From: CAYVCG01 sp964449985
GTDB taxonomy: Bacteria; Bacillota; Clostridia; Lachnospirales; WRAX01
NCBI GenBank assembly: GCA_964449985.1
Contig: CAYVCG010000002.1
Location: 1 to 58,729, forward strand
Direction: 5' to 3'
DNA: 58,729 nt
Part shown: one piece after another, positions 35,057 to 44,236 of the stretch
Numbering within the stretch: the stretch's first letter is position 1
How the letters are laid out: each line of letters starts with the position of its first letter
Notes under the pieces: generated by a model
Seen by the model: the letters and a program-made list of their open reading frames with translations, nothing else
The model's database searches: none
Told to the model about the DNA's origin: nothing
Position numbers and translations under genes: made by a program

Positions 35057-35827
35057 TTGGACTATTCAATTCAGCTTAAAAATGTTAGAAAGGTTTATAG
35101 AATGGGTGATGAAAAAATTGTCGCCTTAAACGATGTTTCGCTTAATTTTGAGCGCGGTAAAGTATACTGCCTTATAGGTAAATCAGGATCAGGCAAATCT
35201 ACATTGCTTAACATCATAGCAGGCCTTGAAAAGCCAACCAAAGGAATAATTATTATAAATAACGAGCATGTAGAAAAAATGTCTGAAAAAAAGCTCGCCT
35301 TATTCCGACAAAAATATATAGGCTTTGTATTTCAATCATACAACCTCTTACCAACCTTGACAGCTCTGGAAAATGTCAATCTGCCTCTTATTTTCAGGGG
35401 AATGTCTAAAAAAAAGCGAAATCAGGCATCATTAAAAATGCTTAAAGCCGTTGGCCTTTCAAACAGATATAGGCATAAACCATCGCAAATGAGTGGAGGC
35501 CAGCAGCAAAGGGTTAGTATTGCTAGGGCGTTTGTTAATAACCCGCAGGTTATTTTTGCAGATGAACCAACAGGAAATTTGGATACTAAAACAACCATTG
35601 AAATGATGGATCTGATGACTAATATGGCGAGGGAAAACAACCGAACGCTAATTATTGTTACGCATAACCTTGAGCTTTCATGTTATGCAGATCAGGTCAT
35701 ACATATAAGAGACGGTCTCATTGAAAAAGTTGAGGATATAGACAGGTCTCAAGCGATTCCTCAAATCAATAAAGAAAAAGAAAATGATGAATCCCAAGGC
35801 GAAATGGTTTACAACAAGGCGGAATAA
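35057..35827 (+). CDS. ABC transporter ATP-binding protein (MacB/LolD type)
   Basis: A 256-aa ATPase. Walker A GKSGSGKST, Q-loop FVFQSYNLL, signature MSGGQQQRVSIARAF, Walker B VIFADEPTGNLD and the H-loop VTHN are all present. DEPTGNLD marks the MacB/LolD/FtsE exporter-like group that works with FtsX-fold permeases. The TTG at 35057 is chosen because GGGAGGTG lies 5 bases before it; the longer in-frame reading would include the -10 element. The next genes encode an extracytoplasmic CARDB-like protein and a MacB-type permease, so the three form one machine. The C-terminal 30 residues are polar and variable. The substrate is unknown. Confidence 0.93.
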   Translation: MDYSIQLKNVRKVYRMGDEKIVALNDVSLNFERGKVYCLIGKSGSGKSTLLNIIAGLEKPTKGIIIINNEHVEKMSEKKLALFRQKYIGFVFQSYNLLPTLTALENVNLPLIFRGMSKKKRNQASLKMLKAVGLSNRYRHKPSQMSGGQQQRVSIARAFVNNPQVIFADEPTGNLDTKTTIEMMDLMTNMARENNRTLIIVTHNLELSCYADQVIHIRDGLIEKVEDIDRSQAIPQINKEKENDESQGEMVYNKAE

Positions 35828-35896
35828 TAAATAAAGCATTATTTAGGTTTTCTTATTCCGATTAATACTAAATAAACTTAAGGAGCGGCATTAACA

Positions 35897-38446
35897 ATGA
35901 AAAAAATATTAGCATCAACTTTTTTAGTTTTAATAATGATTTTTTCTTTATGTAACTTTTCTGTTTTAGCGGCTGGCAAAGTTGACGTTGAAAGTGGAAA
36001 TCTGGCCATAAATAAAGGCTCGCAATCCTCTAGATATATTTCTGTAGTAAATAACACGGGCAGCGATATTACCGATTTGTTCGTGACTATATATTCAGAA
36101 GTCATAAGCGCTAAAACATCGGAAGGTACTGGAACGATATCAATAGGCAATTTAAAGTCAGGCGATAGCAAAAGCCTTAATATCACATTTTTCGCAGATA
36201 ATGACACGCCTTCTTATAATTGTCTTGTCAGAGCTACTATGGAATACAAAGTAAACGGCGTAGATGCCGAAGATTCGACCTTTTTTAATGTTACGATAAA
36301 TGATTCTACATCAAACGGCCCGGCTCCAACACCTGACCCCAATAAGCTTGCAAAGATTATTTTAACCGCTCCGACCTCCGTTACAACCATAAAAGCAGGT
36401 ACATTTAAAAATATCCCGGTTACATTTAAAAACTCCGGCAATACATCTGCATCAAACGTATTCCTTCTTCCAGAACCTTCCAAGGAATTTACGTTCACAG
36501 TTGGTCAAGATACAAATTCAATACCTACCCTGACGGCCGGTTCCAGTATTACTATGAATCTGGCTGTAGCCTGCCCAAAAGATACAAAGGCAGGAACTTA
36601 TGAAGTTAAAATCAGATATTCTTATTATGACAGTGAGAAAAAGCAAGTATCAGATACGGCAACGTTTTATGTTAAGGTAGAAAATGAGGAAACCGTTGAT
36701 ACACCTGTAATAGTTATGAAAGATTTTAAGATTTCCTCAAACAAAATTGTTGCTGATGATCAGTTTACAGTATCAGTTACTGTTGAAAACAGCTCAAAAG
36801 TAGCGGCAAAGAACGTTCAGGTTAACATAGGTGATCTTAGCGCAACAACAATAGGTATGACAAATGCTTCCGGCAATAACTATTTTGATTCAATAACGTC
36901 AAAATCTACAAAAACAATTACCTATAATCTAAAAGCATATGAAAAAATAAAAACTGGATCATATCCAGTCAAGTTTAAACTTGCATATAAAGATACCGAT
37001 GGAAAAGATTATACCGGAGAATACACATACTATATATGGGTAACTGGCAAAGAAACAGCAAAAACTCCCACCGAGGACAAAGCAATGCTTTCTATGGGAA
37101 ATATTGCCACTCTGTCAAGACAGTTTGACACAGGAGAAAAATTCCCTATTTCCTTTAACTTAACGAACACCGGAAAACTTGATGCTAAAAATATAGTAGT
37201 AACGGCAGAATGCCCAGAAGGCATCGTTCCTAATTCAGCAAACAAACAACAAATACTTACGCTTAAACCGGGAGAAAGCCAACCTCTTAGCTTCACGTTC
37301 TCTCCAAATGCTTCATCTGCAACCCAAAGCTACACAATAGGGTTTACTATCGCATATGAAAACGGTCTTGAGGAAGAAGACTCCGAAGGCGAAAAAACAG
37401 GCGTCAAAATTAAAGACACCTTTGCGCAATATGTAGGCGTAAATATTGTTAATTCCAAAGCAGATGAGGAAGCAAGAAAGAAAGAAGAGGAAGAAAACAA
37501 AGACGATAAAAACAAGAGTATCCCAAAGATAATAGTAAGCGATTACAAAGTAGAGCCCATTATAGTTCAAGCCGGTCAGGAATTTGATTTGTATATGACT
37601 TTCCAAAATACACACAGAATCAAATCCGTAGAAAATATTAAGGCTTTGCTAACAGTTCCTGTTAATGCCGAAGGAAACAAAACCGCAAATGTTTTCACTC
37701 CGGTTAATTCCAGCAATACATTTTATATTGACAGTATTAATCCAAAAGGCGAATCACAGCAATATATTAGGCTGTATACAGTTCCTGATGCTGCTGCCAT
37801 GAACTATATACTTGTTATAGATTTTGAATATGAAGATATAGACGGCAATCAAATAAAATCCCAATCCGAGGTTGGCGTAAACGTTAAGCAAATTGCCAAA
37901 TTCGAGGTAGGTGATATAGTTATACCTCCAAGTGCAATGCAAGGCGAACAGTTGTATTTGGAGTTTACTGTCCAAAATGCCGGTAAGGTTAATCTTAACA
38001 ACTTAAAAGTTAAGCTAAGCGGCGAAGGTTTTGACACTATGGGTTCCGAATATATTTTTGGTAACTTCGCATCAGGAAGTTATGATACGTATTATGCAAA
38101 CTATACACCTACTATGCCGGGTATGCAAACCTTGAAGGTAATTGTATCTTACGACGACGATGTCGGAGAACATTTTGAAATCGTTAAAGAATTTGAAATG
38201 GATGTCATGCCGGGTATGGATATGGGCATGGATATGGGTATGGAAGAAGGAAAATTTGGCCCTGATGGCATGATGGGGCCAGACGGAATGCCTATAGAAC
38301 AAGACCAAGGTATTCTTGGATTCGTAACAACAAACTGGATTTGGTTTACTATTGGCGGGGTTGTGCTTGTCGGAGCTGTAGTCGGTATAATTATTTTTAT
38401 ACGTATAAAAAAGAAAAAGGAGCTTGATTTAGATGCGCAGCTTTGA
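35897..38446 (+). CDS. CARDB-like repeat surface protein with C-terminal membrane anchor
   Basis: An 849-aa exported protein. A signal peptide (about 1-25, ending SVLAAG) is followed by about five adhesion-like domains of the CARDB/NEW3 (COG1361) style. Each has a repeat of the form hydrophobic-x-V-x-N-x-G-x3-A-x-N, for example VTFKNSGNTSASNV, VTVENSSKVAAKNV, FNLTNTGKLDAKNI and FTVQNAGKVNLNNL. A charged Lys/Glu linker lies near 520. Residues 771-799 are a Met/Gly/Asp segment with MDMGMDMGM. A membrane helix at about 812-836 and a short KKKK tail follow. It lies between the ATPase and permease genes and overlaps the latter by 14 bases, so it is probably an accessory subunit. Role unknown. Confidence 0.85.
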   Translation: MKKILASTFLVLIMIFSLCNFSVLAAGKVDVESGNLAINKGSQSSRYISVVNNTGSDITDLFVTIYSEVISAKTSEGTGTISIGNLKSGDSKSLNITFFADNDTPSYNCLVRATMEYKVNGVDAEDSTFFNVTINDSTSNGPAPTPDPNKLAKIILTAPTSVTTIKAGTFKNIPVTFKNSGNTSASNVFLLPEPSKEFTFTVGQDTNSIPTLTAGSSITMNLAVACPKDTKAGTYEVKIRYSYYDSEKKQVSDTATFYVKVENEETVDTPVIVMKDFKISSNKIVADDQFTVSVTVENSSKVAAKNVQVNIGDLSATTIGMTNASGNNYFDSITSKSTKTITYNLKAYEKIKTGSYPVKFKLAYKDTDGKDYTGEYTYYIWVTGKETAKTPTEDKAMLSMGNIATLSRQFDTGEKFPISFNLTNTGKLDAKNIVVTAECPEGIVPNSANKQQILTLKPGESQPLSFTFSPNASSATQSYTIGFTIAYENGLEEEDSEGEKTGVKIKDTFAQYVGVNIVNSKADEEARKKEEEENKDDKNKSIPKIIVSDYKVEPIIVQAGQEFDLYMTFQNTHRIKSVENIKALLTVPVNAEGNKTANVFTPVNSSNTFYIDSINPKGESQQYIRLYTVPDAAAMNYILVIDFEYEDIDGNQIKSQSEVGVNVKQIAKFEVGDIVIPPSAMQGEQLYLEFTVQNAGKVNLNNLKVKLSGEGFDTMGSEYIFGNFASGSYDTYYANYTPTMPGMQTLKVIVSYDDDVGEHFEIVKEFEMDVMPGMDMGMDMGMEEGKFGPDGMMGPDGMPIEQDQGILGFVTTNWIWFTIGGVVLVGAVVGIIIFIRIKKKKELDLDAQL
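38213..38248 (+). repeat. 12-bp tandem repeat coding for the Met/Gly stretch
   Basis: Three successive 12-base units (GGTATGGATATG, GGCATGGATATG, GGTATGGAAGAA) encode the Gly-Met-Asp-Met motif of the surface protein. Unit length is a multiple of three, so slippage would change the number of motifs without a frameshift. Confidence 0.75.
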
Positions 38447-39845
38447 TATCTTGGGCATGTCCTTTAGAAACCTTTTCAAACGCAAGCTCCGCACATTTTT
38501 AACTATTCTTGGTGTTATAATAGGCGTCGTTGCCATCGTTCTTATGGTGTCCCTTGGCGTTGGCGTTAATATGAATTTTGACAAGCAAATGGAAAACATG
38601 GGCGATCTTACTATTATCCAACTATATAACTGGGAAGGCTATTGGGGCAATAACGGAGCGCCTGCGTTTGATGATGCAGCTATAAAAAAGATAGCGGACT
38701 TAAAGGGCGTTAAAGTCGTTTCTCCTGTTGCATACGGCAATTTAAAGCTCCTAAGCGGAAGATACTCAGCAAACGTTCAGGTTATGGGTATAAGACCGGA
38801 AGCAATGGAGGCTCTAGGATATACCACATCCCAAGGCGGCTTTCTAAGCAGTGACAGCAAGGATTATGAGATTGTGTTCGGAGTCAACCCTCCATACAGT
38901 TTTATGAGCGAAATTGAAAGAAAGCGTCAACAAGCTAGTCAGGGGGGCAAAGGTTATGGCCGTATGGTTATGTTTGGCCCAGGGATGACGATGGAAGGGG
39001 AAGTGGAAAGAGATCCACCAAAGATTGACGTTATTAATGACAAAATAACCGGTTCATACTTCTGGGAATACGGTAACAAAGACGTCCAATATCCCAATGG
39101 GAAAAAACCTGATGTTTATACTTTTAAAGGCGTCGGCATTCTTGAGAAGAATGAAACAAAATGGGAAACATCGGAGTATTGCTTTATTGATATAGAAAAG
39201 CTAATTAAGATTACCAAGGATCAACAAAAATACGAAAAAATTGCTTATGGAAACAGAGGCAATAGTCAAAAAACATACGGTTATGAGCAGGGTTATATAA
39301 AATGCAACGAAATAAATGATGTTGAAAACGTCATGGAAGAGCTAGAAAAAATGGGCTTTACAAATTATTACAACCCATTGTCATGGATAAATGAAATGAA
39401 AAAGATGTCTGAATCGCTCCAAACCCTTCTGGCTGCGATTGGTGGTGTTTCATTGTTCGTAGCAGCTATAGGTATTGCAAACACAATGGTAATGTCTATG
39501 TATGAACGAACAAGGGAAATAGGTATTATGAAGGTTATTGGAGCTGCAATAAAAGACATAAGGAAGCTGTTCCTTTTAGAGGCGGCTCTTATAGGCGTTA
39601 TCGGCGGAACGATAGGCATGGGGCTAAGTTATCTCGCCTCGTTTATCTTAAACAATGTCGGAATTCCATTCCTAAGCGCGATGACATATAACCCAACAGG
39701 CGAACCAACCACGATTTCATATATTCCTTTATGGCTATCTCTTTCAGCTTTAGTTTTCTCAGCAACTATCGGTCTTTTAGCGGGATATTTCCCCGCAAGA
39801 CGCGCTATGAGGCTTTCCGCCCTTACAGCAATAAAGGCCGAATAA
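38433..39845 (+). CDS. MacB/FtsX-family ABC transporter permease
   Basis: A 470-aa permease with the MacB layout. One N-terminal membrane helix (about 20-40) is preceded by NLFKRKLRTFLTILGVIIG. A large extracytoplasmic domain follows (about 50-340), then three C-terminal helices with ERTREIGIMKVIGAAIKDIRK and FPARRAMRLSALTAI. The extracytoplasmic domain includes a Met/Gly/Pro patch, MVMFGPGMTMEGE. MacB-type transporters act by mechanotransmission on extracytoplasmic partners; here the CARDB-like protein is the candidate partner. The ATG overlaps the previous gene by 14 bases, so translation is probably coupled. Confidence 0.92.
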   Translation: MRSFDILGMSFRNLFKRKLRTFLTILGVIIGVVAIVLMVSLGVGVNMNFDKQMENMGDLTIIQLYNWEGYWGNNGAPAFDDAAIKKIADLKGVKVVSPVAYGNLKLLSGRYSANVQVMGIRPEAMEALGYTTSQGGFLSSDSKDYEIVFGVNPPYSFMSEIERKRQQASQGGKGYGRMVMFGPGMTMEGEVERDPPKIDVINDKITGSYFWEYGNKDVQYPNGKKPDVYTFKGVGILEKNETKWETSEYCFIDIEKLIKITKDQQKYEKIAYGNRGNSQKTYGYEQGYIKCNEINDVENVMEELEKMGFTNYYNPLSWINEMKKMSESLQTLLAAIGGVSLFVAAIGIANTMVMSMYERTREIGIMKVIGAAIKDIRKLFLLEAALIGVIGGTIGMGLSYLASFILNNVGIPFLSAMTYNPTGEPTTISYIPLWLSLSALVFSATIGLLAGYFPARRAMRLSALTAIKAE

Positions 39846-39942
39846 GACAATTTTTATAATTTTGTTATTGATAAAGCTTTGCATTTTGTTTAAAATAGAA
39901 TGCAGAGCTTTTACTTTATTTGTAAGGAGTTGCATAAGCAAT

Positions 39943-40497
39943 ATGATGAAAGAAATATCAATGCACATAATGGATATAATTGAAAACAGTGTTAAAGCGG
40001 AAGCCCGCGATATAAAAGTCGAGATTATTGAAAGCGAAACGGAAAATATCTTTTCCCTTTACGTGGAGGATAACGGCTGTGGAATGAGTTTGGATATGCT
40101 TGAAAAAGTCCGCGATCCGTTCACAACATCCAGAACCACAAGAAAAGTCGGACTTGGCATACCTATGTTGGAGCAAACATGCATACAATGTAATGGCGGG
40201 CTTTATTTGGAGAGCACACCAGGCAAAGGAACTGTGCTTAAAGCCCATATGGAATATAATAATATAGACCGCCCCCCGATGGGCGATATAATAAACTCTC
40301 TCTATCTCCTATTGATTATGCATCCGGAGACCGATTTTTTATATATTCATAGATTTAATGAAAACGAATTTATTTTAGACACGAAAGAAATAAAAGAGAT
40401 TATAGATCCTATGCCGTTAAATGATCCAGAAATCGGAGAATGGCTAAAATCTTTTATCGAAGAAGGCATTGAATCATTAAAACAGCCTGCTGATTAA
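39943..40497 (+). CDS. GHKL-fold ATP-binding protein
   Basis: A 184-aa protein made of a single histidine-kinase-like ATPase domain without a histidine-phosphotransfer or sensor part. The N-box MDIIENSVKAEA, G1 VEDNGCGM, F-like VRDPFTTSR and G2 GLGIPMLEQ are clear. The C-terminal 70 residues are unrecognised. Similar small ATPases occur next to iron-hydrogenase or NADH-dehydrogenase-like genes in Clostridia (established from memory), and this one lies 193 bases before rnfC. The ATG at 39943 has AAGGAG 13 bases before it, rather far; the second ATG is alternative. It ends at a strong terminator, so it is not in the rnf transcript. Confidence 0.82.
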   Translation: MMKEISMHIMDIIENSVKAEARDIKVEIIESETENIFSLYVEDNGCGMSLDMLEKVRDPFTTSRTTRKVGLGIPMLEQTCIQCNGGLYLESTPGKGTVLKAHMEYNNIDRPPMGDIINSLYLLLIMHPETDFLYIHRFNENEFILDTKEIKEIIDPMPLNDPEIGEWLKSFIEEGIESLKQPAD

Positions 40498-40510
40498 AAA
40501 TATAAATAAA

Positions 40511-40558
40511 AAACCGCCGATAAAGTTAAAAAAATAACAATATTTTCGGCGGTTTTTT
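40511..40558 (+). terminator. Terminator after the GHKL gene
   Basis: AACCGCCGA pairs with TCGGCGGTT in a 9-bp GC-rich stem around an AT-rich loop, followed by TTTT. The stop of the GHKL gene is 13 bases before it. Confidence 0.85.
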
Positions 40559-40618
40559 ATGTCTTTTTTAAAGTAACCTTATATTATCACATGGTTTTAT
40601 GTTAAAAATTATACAATA

Positions 40619-40647
40619 TTGATATTTTTTCTATTTTATATTACAAT
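40619..40647 (+). promoter_or_regulatory. Promoter of the rnf operon
   Basis: TTGATA (40619-40624) and TACAAT (40642-40647) are 17 bases apart, about 45 bases before rnfC. Confidence 0.65.
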
Positions 40648-40690
40648 AGTGTTTGTGTTGTTTCACTAAAATCATTATGGAGGTTTTTAG

Positions 40691-42028
40691 ATGTTAATTA
40701 GAACCTTTAAAGGTGGTATTCATCCAGGTGATAAAAAGGAGTCCACTAAAAATAAACAAACGTTGACTATCCTTCCCCCAAAAGGCTCTTTAATGAAATA
40801 TCCCATGCTTCAGCATATAGGCGCCCCGTGCGAACCCATTGTTTCTGTGGGTGAGCGCGTTTACTTGGGCCAAAAAATCGGGGAGGCAACAGCAAATCTA
40901 AGCTCCCCTGTTCATGCAAGTGTTTCGGGCATCATTAAAGAAATCGGGCCTGGCTTTTCTCCGCTTGGTATAAAAGTAAATTGTATAACAATAGAAAACG
41001 ATGGCATTTTTGAACACCTTCCCACCCTAGCATCAAATAAGGATACTTATATGTCATTTTCCAGAGAAAAATTGCTGGAGATTATTAAAGATGCAGGTAT
41101 TGTTGGTCTTGGTGGCGCGGGATTTCCAACGCATATAAAGCTTAATCCTCCCCCAGAAAAAAAGATAGATTATGTTATAGTAAACGCATCAGAATGCGAA
41201 CCTTATTTGACAACGGACTACCGTGTTTTGCTTGAAGAATCTGTAAGGATCATAAACGGTTTAAGAATTATTTTGCGGTTATATCCAGAAGCAACAGGTA
41301 TTATAGCCACAGAGGTTAATAAACCAGATGCTATAAAACGCATGAAAATATTATGCAGAAATGAAAGCCGTATAAAGGTTATGGGCTTGAAAACAAAATA
41401 CCCACAAGGTGCTGAAAAGCAGCTTATATATGCCTGTACAAAACGCGTCGTGCCCTCAGGGGTAAAAAGCCTTCCGATGGATGTTGGCGTTATTGTAAAC
41501 AACGTTGATACAGTTATAGCAGTCCATAGGGCTGTCGTTCGTGGAAGACCGTTAATGCGTAAAATAGTAACGGTTGCAGGCGGAGCGGTCAACAACACAG
41601 GCAATTATAAAGTGCGCTTGGGTATGTCCTTCAGAGAGCTTATAGATATGACTGGCGGCTTTAAGGAATATCCATATAAGGTTGTATGCGGAGGCCCGAT
41701 GATGGGCGTCTGCCTGTATGATTTGGATGTTCCTATTATTAAAACATCCTCCGCAGTGCTTTGTTTTACAAAAGAAGAAGCGGAAATTCCTCAAGAAAAA
41801 AACTGTATTAGATGCGGAAAATGCGTGGAGCATTGCCCTATGGGGTTAGTGCCCTCCGATTTAAACCAATATGTATTAAGGGATCAAATTGATCTTTTTG
41901 AAAAATATAACGGTTTAAGCTGTATAGAATGCGGCTCATGCTCTTTTATTTGCCCTTCAAAAAGATACCTTGGTCAATCTCTGCGCTATGCAAGGCGCGT
42001 ATTGCTTGCAAGAAAGAGAAATTATTAA
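40691..42028 (+). CDS. rnfC: Rnf complex subunit RnfC
   Basis: A 445-aa peripheral subunit of the ion-translocating ferredoxin:NAD oxidoreductase, carrying the NADH/FMN site. The Rossmann-like part has GLGGAGFPTHIKLNPP and NASECEPYLTTDYR. Two 4Fe-4S clusters are provided by CIRCGKCVEHCP and CIECGSCSFICP. Length fits Clostridial RnfC. The ATG follows TGGAGG by 7 bases. It is the first gene of the order C-D-G-E-A-B typical of Clostridia. Confidence 0.97.
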   Translation: MLIRTFKGGIHPGDKKESTKNKQTLTILPPKGSLMKYPMLQHIGAPCEPIVSVGERVYLGQKIGEATANLSSPVHASVSGIIKEIGPGFSPLGIKVNCITIENDGIFEHLPTLASNKDTYMSFSREKLLEIIKDAGIVGLGGAGFPTHIKLNPPPEKKIDYVIVNASECEPYLTTDYRVLLEESVRIINGLRIILRLYPEATGIIATEVNKPDAIKRMKILCRNESRIKVMGLKTKYPQGAEKQLIYACTKRVVPSGVKSLPMDVGVIVNNVDTVIAVHRAVVRGRPLMRKIVTVAGGAVNNTGNYKVRLGMSFRELIDMTGGFKEYPYKVVCGGPMMGVCLYDLDVPIIKTSSAVLCFTKEEAEIPQEKNCIRCGKCVEHCPMGLVPSDLNQYVLRDQIDLFEKYNGLSCIECGSCSFICPSKRYLGQSLRYARRVLLARKRNY

Positions 42029-42091
42029 TGTTTGATAACCGCTTTTTCATATGCATTATTAAGCAATTACTTTGATAAGGAGAATAAACAC

Positions 42092-43045
42092 ATGAATAAA
42101 CAAAGACTTGTAGTGTCAGGTACTCCGCACATACTTTCTTCCAACAGCGTTTCGGAAATAATGCTTGACGTTATTATAGCTCTTTTGCCGGCGGGTGTTA
42201 TGGCTAGCTTCTATTTTGGATTGCAAGCTATATACATTATACTGATTTCTGTATGTTCGGCGGTGCTTTTTGAATTTCTGTATCAAAAATTATTCAAAAA
42301 GCCCGTGACAATATCAGATTTAAGCGCTGTTGTCACAGGGCTTTTGCTGGCGTATAACCTCCCCGCCTCTGCTCCGTTTTGGATGCCAATTGTCGGAAGC
42401 TTTTTTGCGATTGTACTTGTTAAGCAACTATTCGGTGGTTTGGGGCAGAACTTTATGAACCCAGCCTTGGCCGCAAGAGCCTTTCTTATGGCTTCATACC
42501 CTGTCCAAATGACTAACTGGAGTATATTCCCAAAAACAGCAGTTGACGCTGTAACATCTGCAACACCGCTTGCTTTATTAAAAACTGGAGGATTTTCTCC
42601 AAAAACTTCCGATTTTATAAACGCGTTTATAGGAAACATAGGTGGCTGTATCGGTGAGACATGTGCTGCTGCTCTAATTCTAGGTGGCATTTATCTTATA
42701 GCAAGAAAGGTTATATCTTGGAAAATACCATTCTTTTACATAACAACGGTCGCTGTTTTATCATTTATATTTGAAAGACAAGGCGCTCCACTATACGAAA
42801 TATTAACAGGTGGGCTTATCCTTGGAGCCTTTTTCATGGCGACGGACTATAGCTCGTCTCCAATAACACCCAACGGAAAAATTATATTTGCCATAGGATG
42901 CGGTGTAATAACAATGATAATCCGGGCTTTCAGCAGAAGCTATCCCGAAGGCGTGTCCTATTCTATATTGCTTATGAATCTTGCCGTTCCGCTTATTGAT
43001 AGATTTACACAGCCAAGGGTTTTCGGAGGAGGCGTTAAAGTATGA
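42092..43045 (+). CDS. rnfD: Rnf complex subunit RnfD
   Basis: A 317-aa membrane subunit with about nine hydrophobic segments. The covalent FMN threonine lies in the VTSATPL motif, near residue 155. Starts at 42092 because AAGGAG lies 9 bases upstream, and the protein begins MNKQRLVVSGTPHIL, as in homologues. The longer reading would start within rnfC's end region. rnfG overlaps its stop by four bases. Confidence 0.95.
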   Translation: MNKQRLVVSGTPHILSSNSVSEIMLDVIIALLPAGVMASFYFGLQAIYIILISVCSAVLFEFLYQKLFKKPVTISDLSAVVTGLLLAYNLPASAPFWMPIVGSFFAIVLVKQLFGGLGQNFMNPALAARAFLMASYPVQMTNWSIFPKTAVDAVTSATPLALLKTGGFSPKTSDFINAFIGNIGGCIGETCAAALILGGIYLIARKVISWKIPFFYITTVAVLSFIFERQGAPLYEILTGGLILGAFFMATDYSSSPITPNGKIIFAIGCGVITMIIRAFSRSYPEGVSYSILLMNLAVPLIDRFTQPRVFGGGVKV

Positions 43046-43620
43046 AGGATATTATAAAACCAGCTATAGCGTTGTTTTTTATATCAGTTATAGCAGCCGG
43101 TCTTCTGGGCGCAGTAAACTTTATAACCAAGGATATAATAAGCGAAAACAATATAAAAGAAAAGAATATAGCTATGTCTGAAGTTTTGCCAAATGTTATT
43201 GACAATAATTTTAGCGATGATATCTTGGTCGAGCCAAAACCAGATACTGGCGTTATTAGCTACAATACAGGATTTAGTGGCAATGACATAGTGGGATATG
43301 TTATGACTGTTAAACAGCCGGGATATAGCGGAATAATGCAGCTTCTCGTAGGCATGGATACAAACGGAACCGTAACGGGAATAAAGCTTATTGAGCATGG
43401 AGAAACACCCGGGCTTGGCGCGAATGCCACATCATCAAAATTCCGTTCTCAATTTATTGGAAAATCAGGAGAAATATCAGTAACAAAAAACCAAAATCCG
43501 GCCGATAATGAAATAGTGGCTATAACCGCCGCAACAATAACATCAAGAGCAGTAGCCAATGGAGTAAATACAGCGTTAGAGTTTTATGACAAAAACCTAA
43601 AAAAAGGCGGTGATCAATAA
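43042..43620 (+). CDS. rnfG: Rnf complex subunit RnfG
   Basis: A 192-aa subunit with one N-terminal membrane anchor and an outer FMN-binding domain. The FMN is attached covalently to a threonine in the AITAATITSRAV motif. The ATG overlaps the rnfD stop (ATGA), indicating coupled translation. GHGETPGLG-like HGETPGLGANA is a family feature. Confidence 0.95.
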   Translation: MKDIIKPAIALFFISVIAAGLLGAVNFITKDIISENNIKEKNIAMSEVLPNVIDNNFSDDILVEPKPDTGVISYNTGFSGNDIVGYVMTVKQPGYSGIMQLLVGMDTNGTVTGIKLIEHGETPGLGANATSSKFRSQFIGKSGEISVTKNQNPADNEIVAITAATITSRAVANGVNTALEFYDKNLKKGGDQ

Positions 43621-44231
43621 TGAATGCGTTTTTTAGAATAATAAAGAACGGCATTGTTGATGAAAATCCTGCTTTTGTTCAGGTTATAGGCATGTGTCCG
43701 CTTTTAGCTGTGACAACAACTGCAACGGACGGAATCGGCATGGGTATGGCCAGTACCTTTGTTTTGGCATGTTCCAACGTTGTTATATCCCTAATACGCA
43801 AGGTTATTCCAAATAAAGTGCGTATCCCGTGTTTTATCGTTGTTATTGCCAGCTTTGTCACTATTGTTGAATTCTTATTAAAAGCATATTGGCCTGATTT
43901 AAACAAATCGCTTGGTATTTTTATACCGCTCATCGTTGTAAATTGTATGATTCTTGCAAGGGCAGAGTCATATGCATCAAAAAACAACCCATTAAGTTCC
44001 TTATTTGATGGAATCGGAATGGGTATCGGGTTTACGTTAGCTTTGTTCATAATGGGCAGCATAAGAGAAATACTTGGCTCCGGAGCAATCTTTGGTTGCA
44101 CTATTCTTCCGGATGACTTTCCAAGAACAGTTCTTATGATCTTACCTCCGGGAGCTTTTATCACCCTTGGGCTTATTATGGCGCTGCTAAACTACTTCAA
44201 AGCCCGTAAAAAAACGGTTGGGAGGGTATAG
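43620..44231 (+). CDS. rnfE: Rnf complex subunit RnfE
   Basis: A 203-aa membrane subunit with six helices, homologous to RnfA and NqrD. PAFVQVIGMCPLLAVTT and the second half RAESYASKNNPLSSLFDGIGMG are family segments. The start overlaps the rnfG stop (TAATG). RnfE and RnfA form the ion channel core of the complex. Confidence 0.95.
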   Translation: MNAFFRIIKNGIVDENPAFVQVIGMCPLLAVTTTATDGIGMGMASTFVLACSNVVISLIRKVIPNKVRIPCFIVVIASFVTIVEFLLKAYWPDLNKSLGIFIPLIVVNCMILARAESYASKNNPLSSLFDGIGMGIGFTLALFIMGSIREILGSGAIFGCTILPDDFPRTVLMILPPGAFITLGLIMALLNYFKARKKTVGRV

Positions 44232-44236
44232 GCGAT

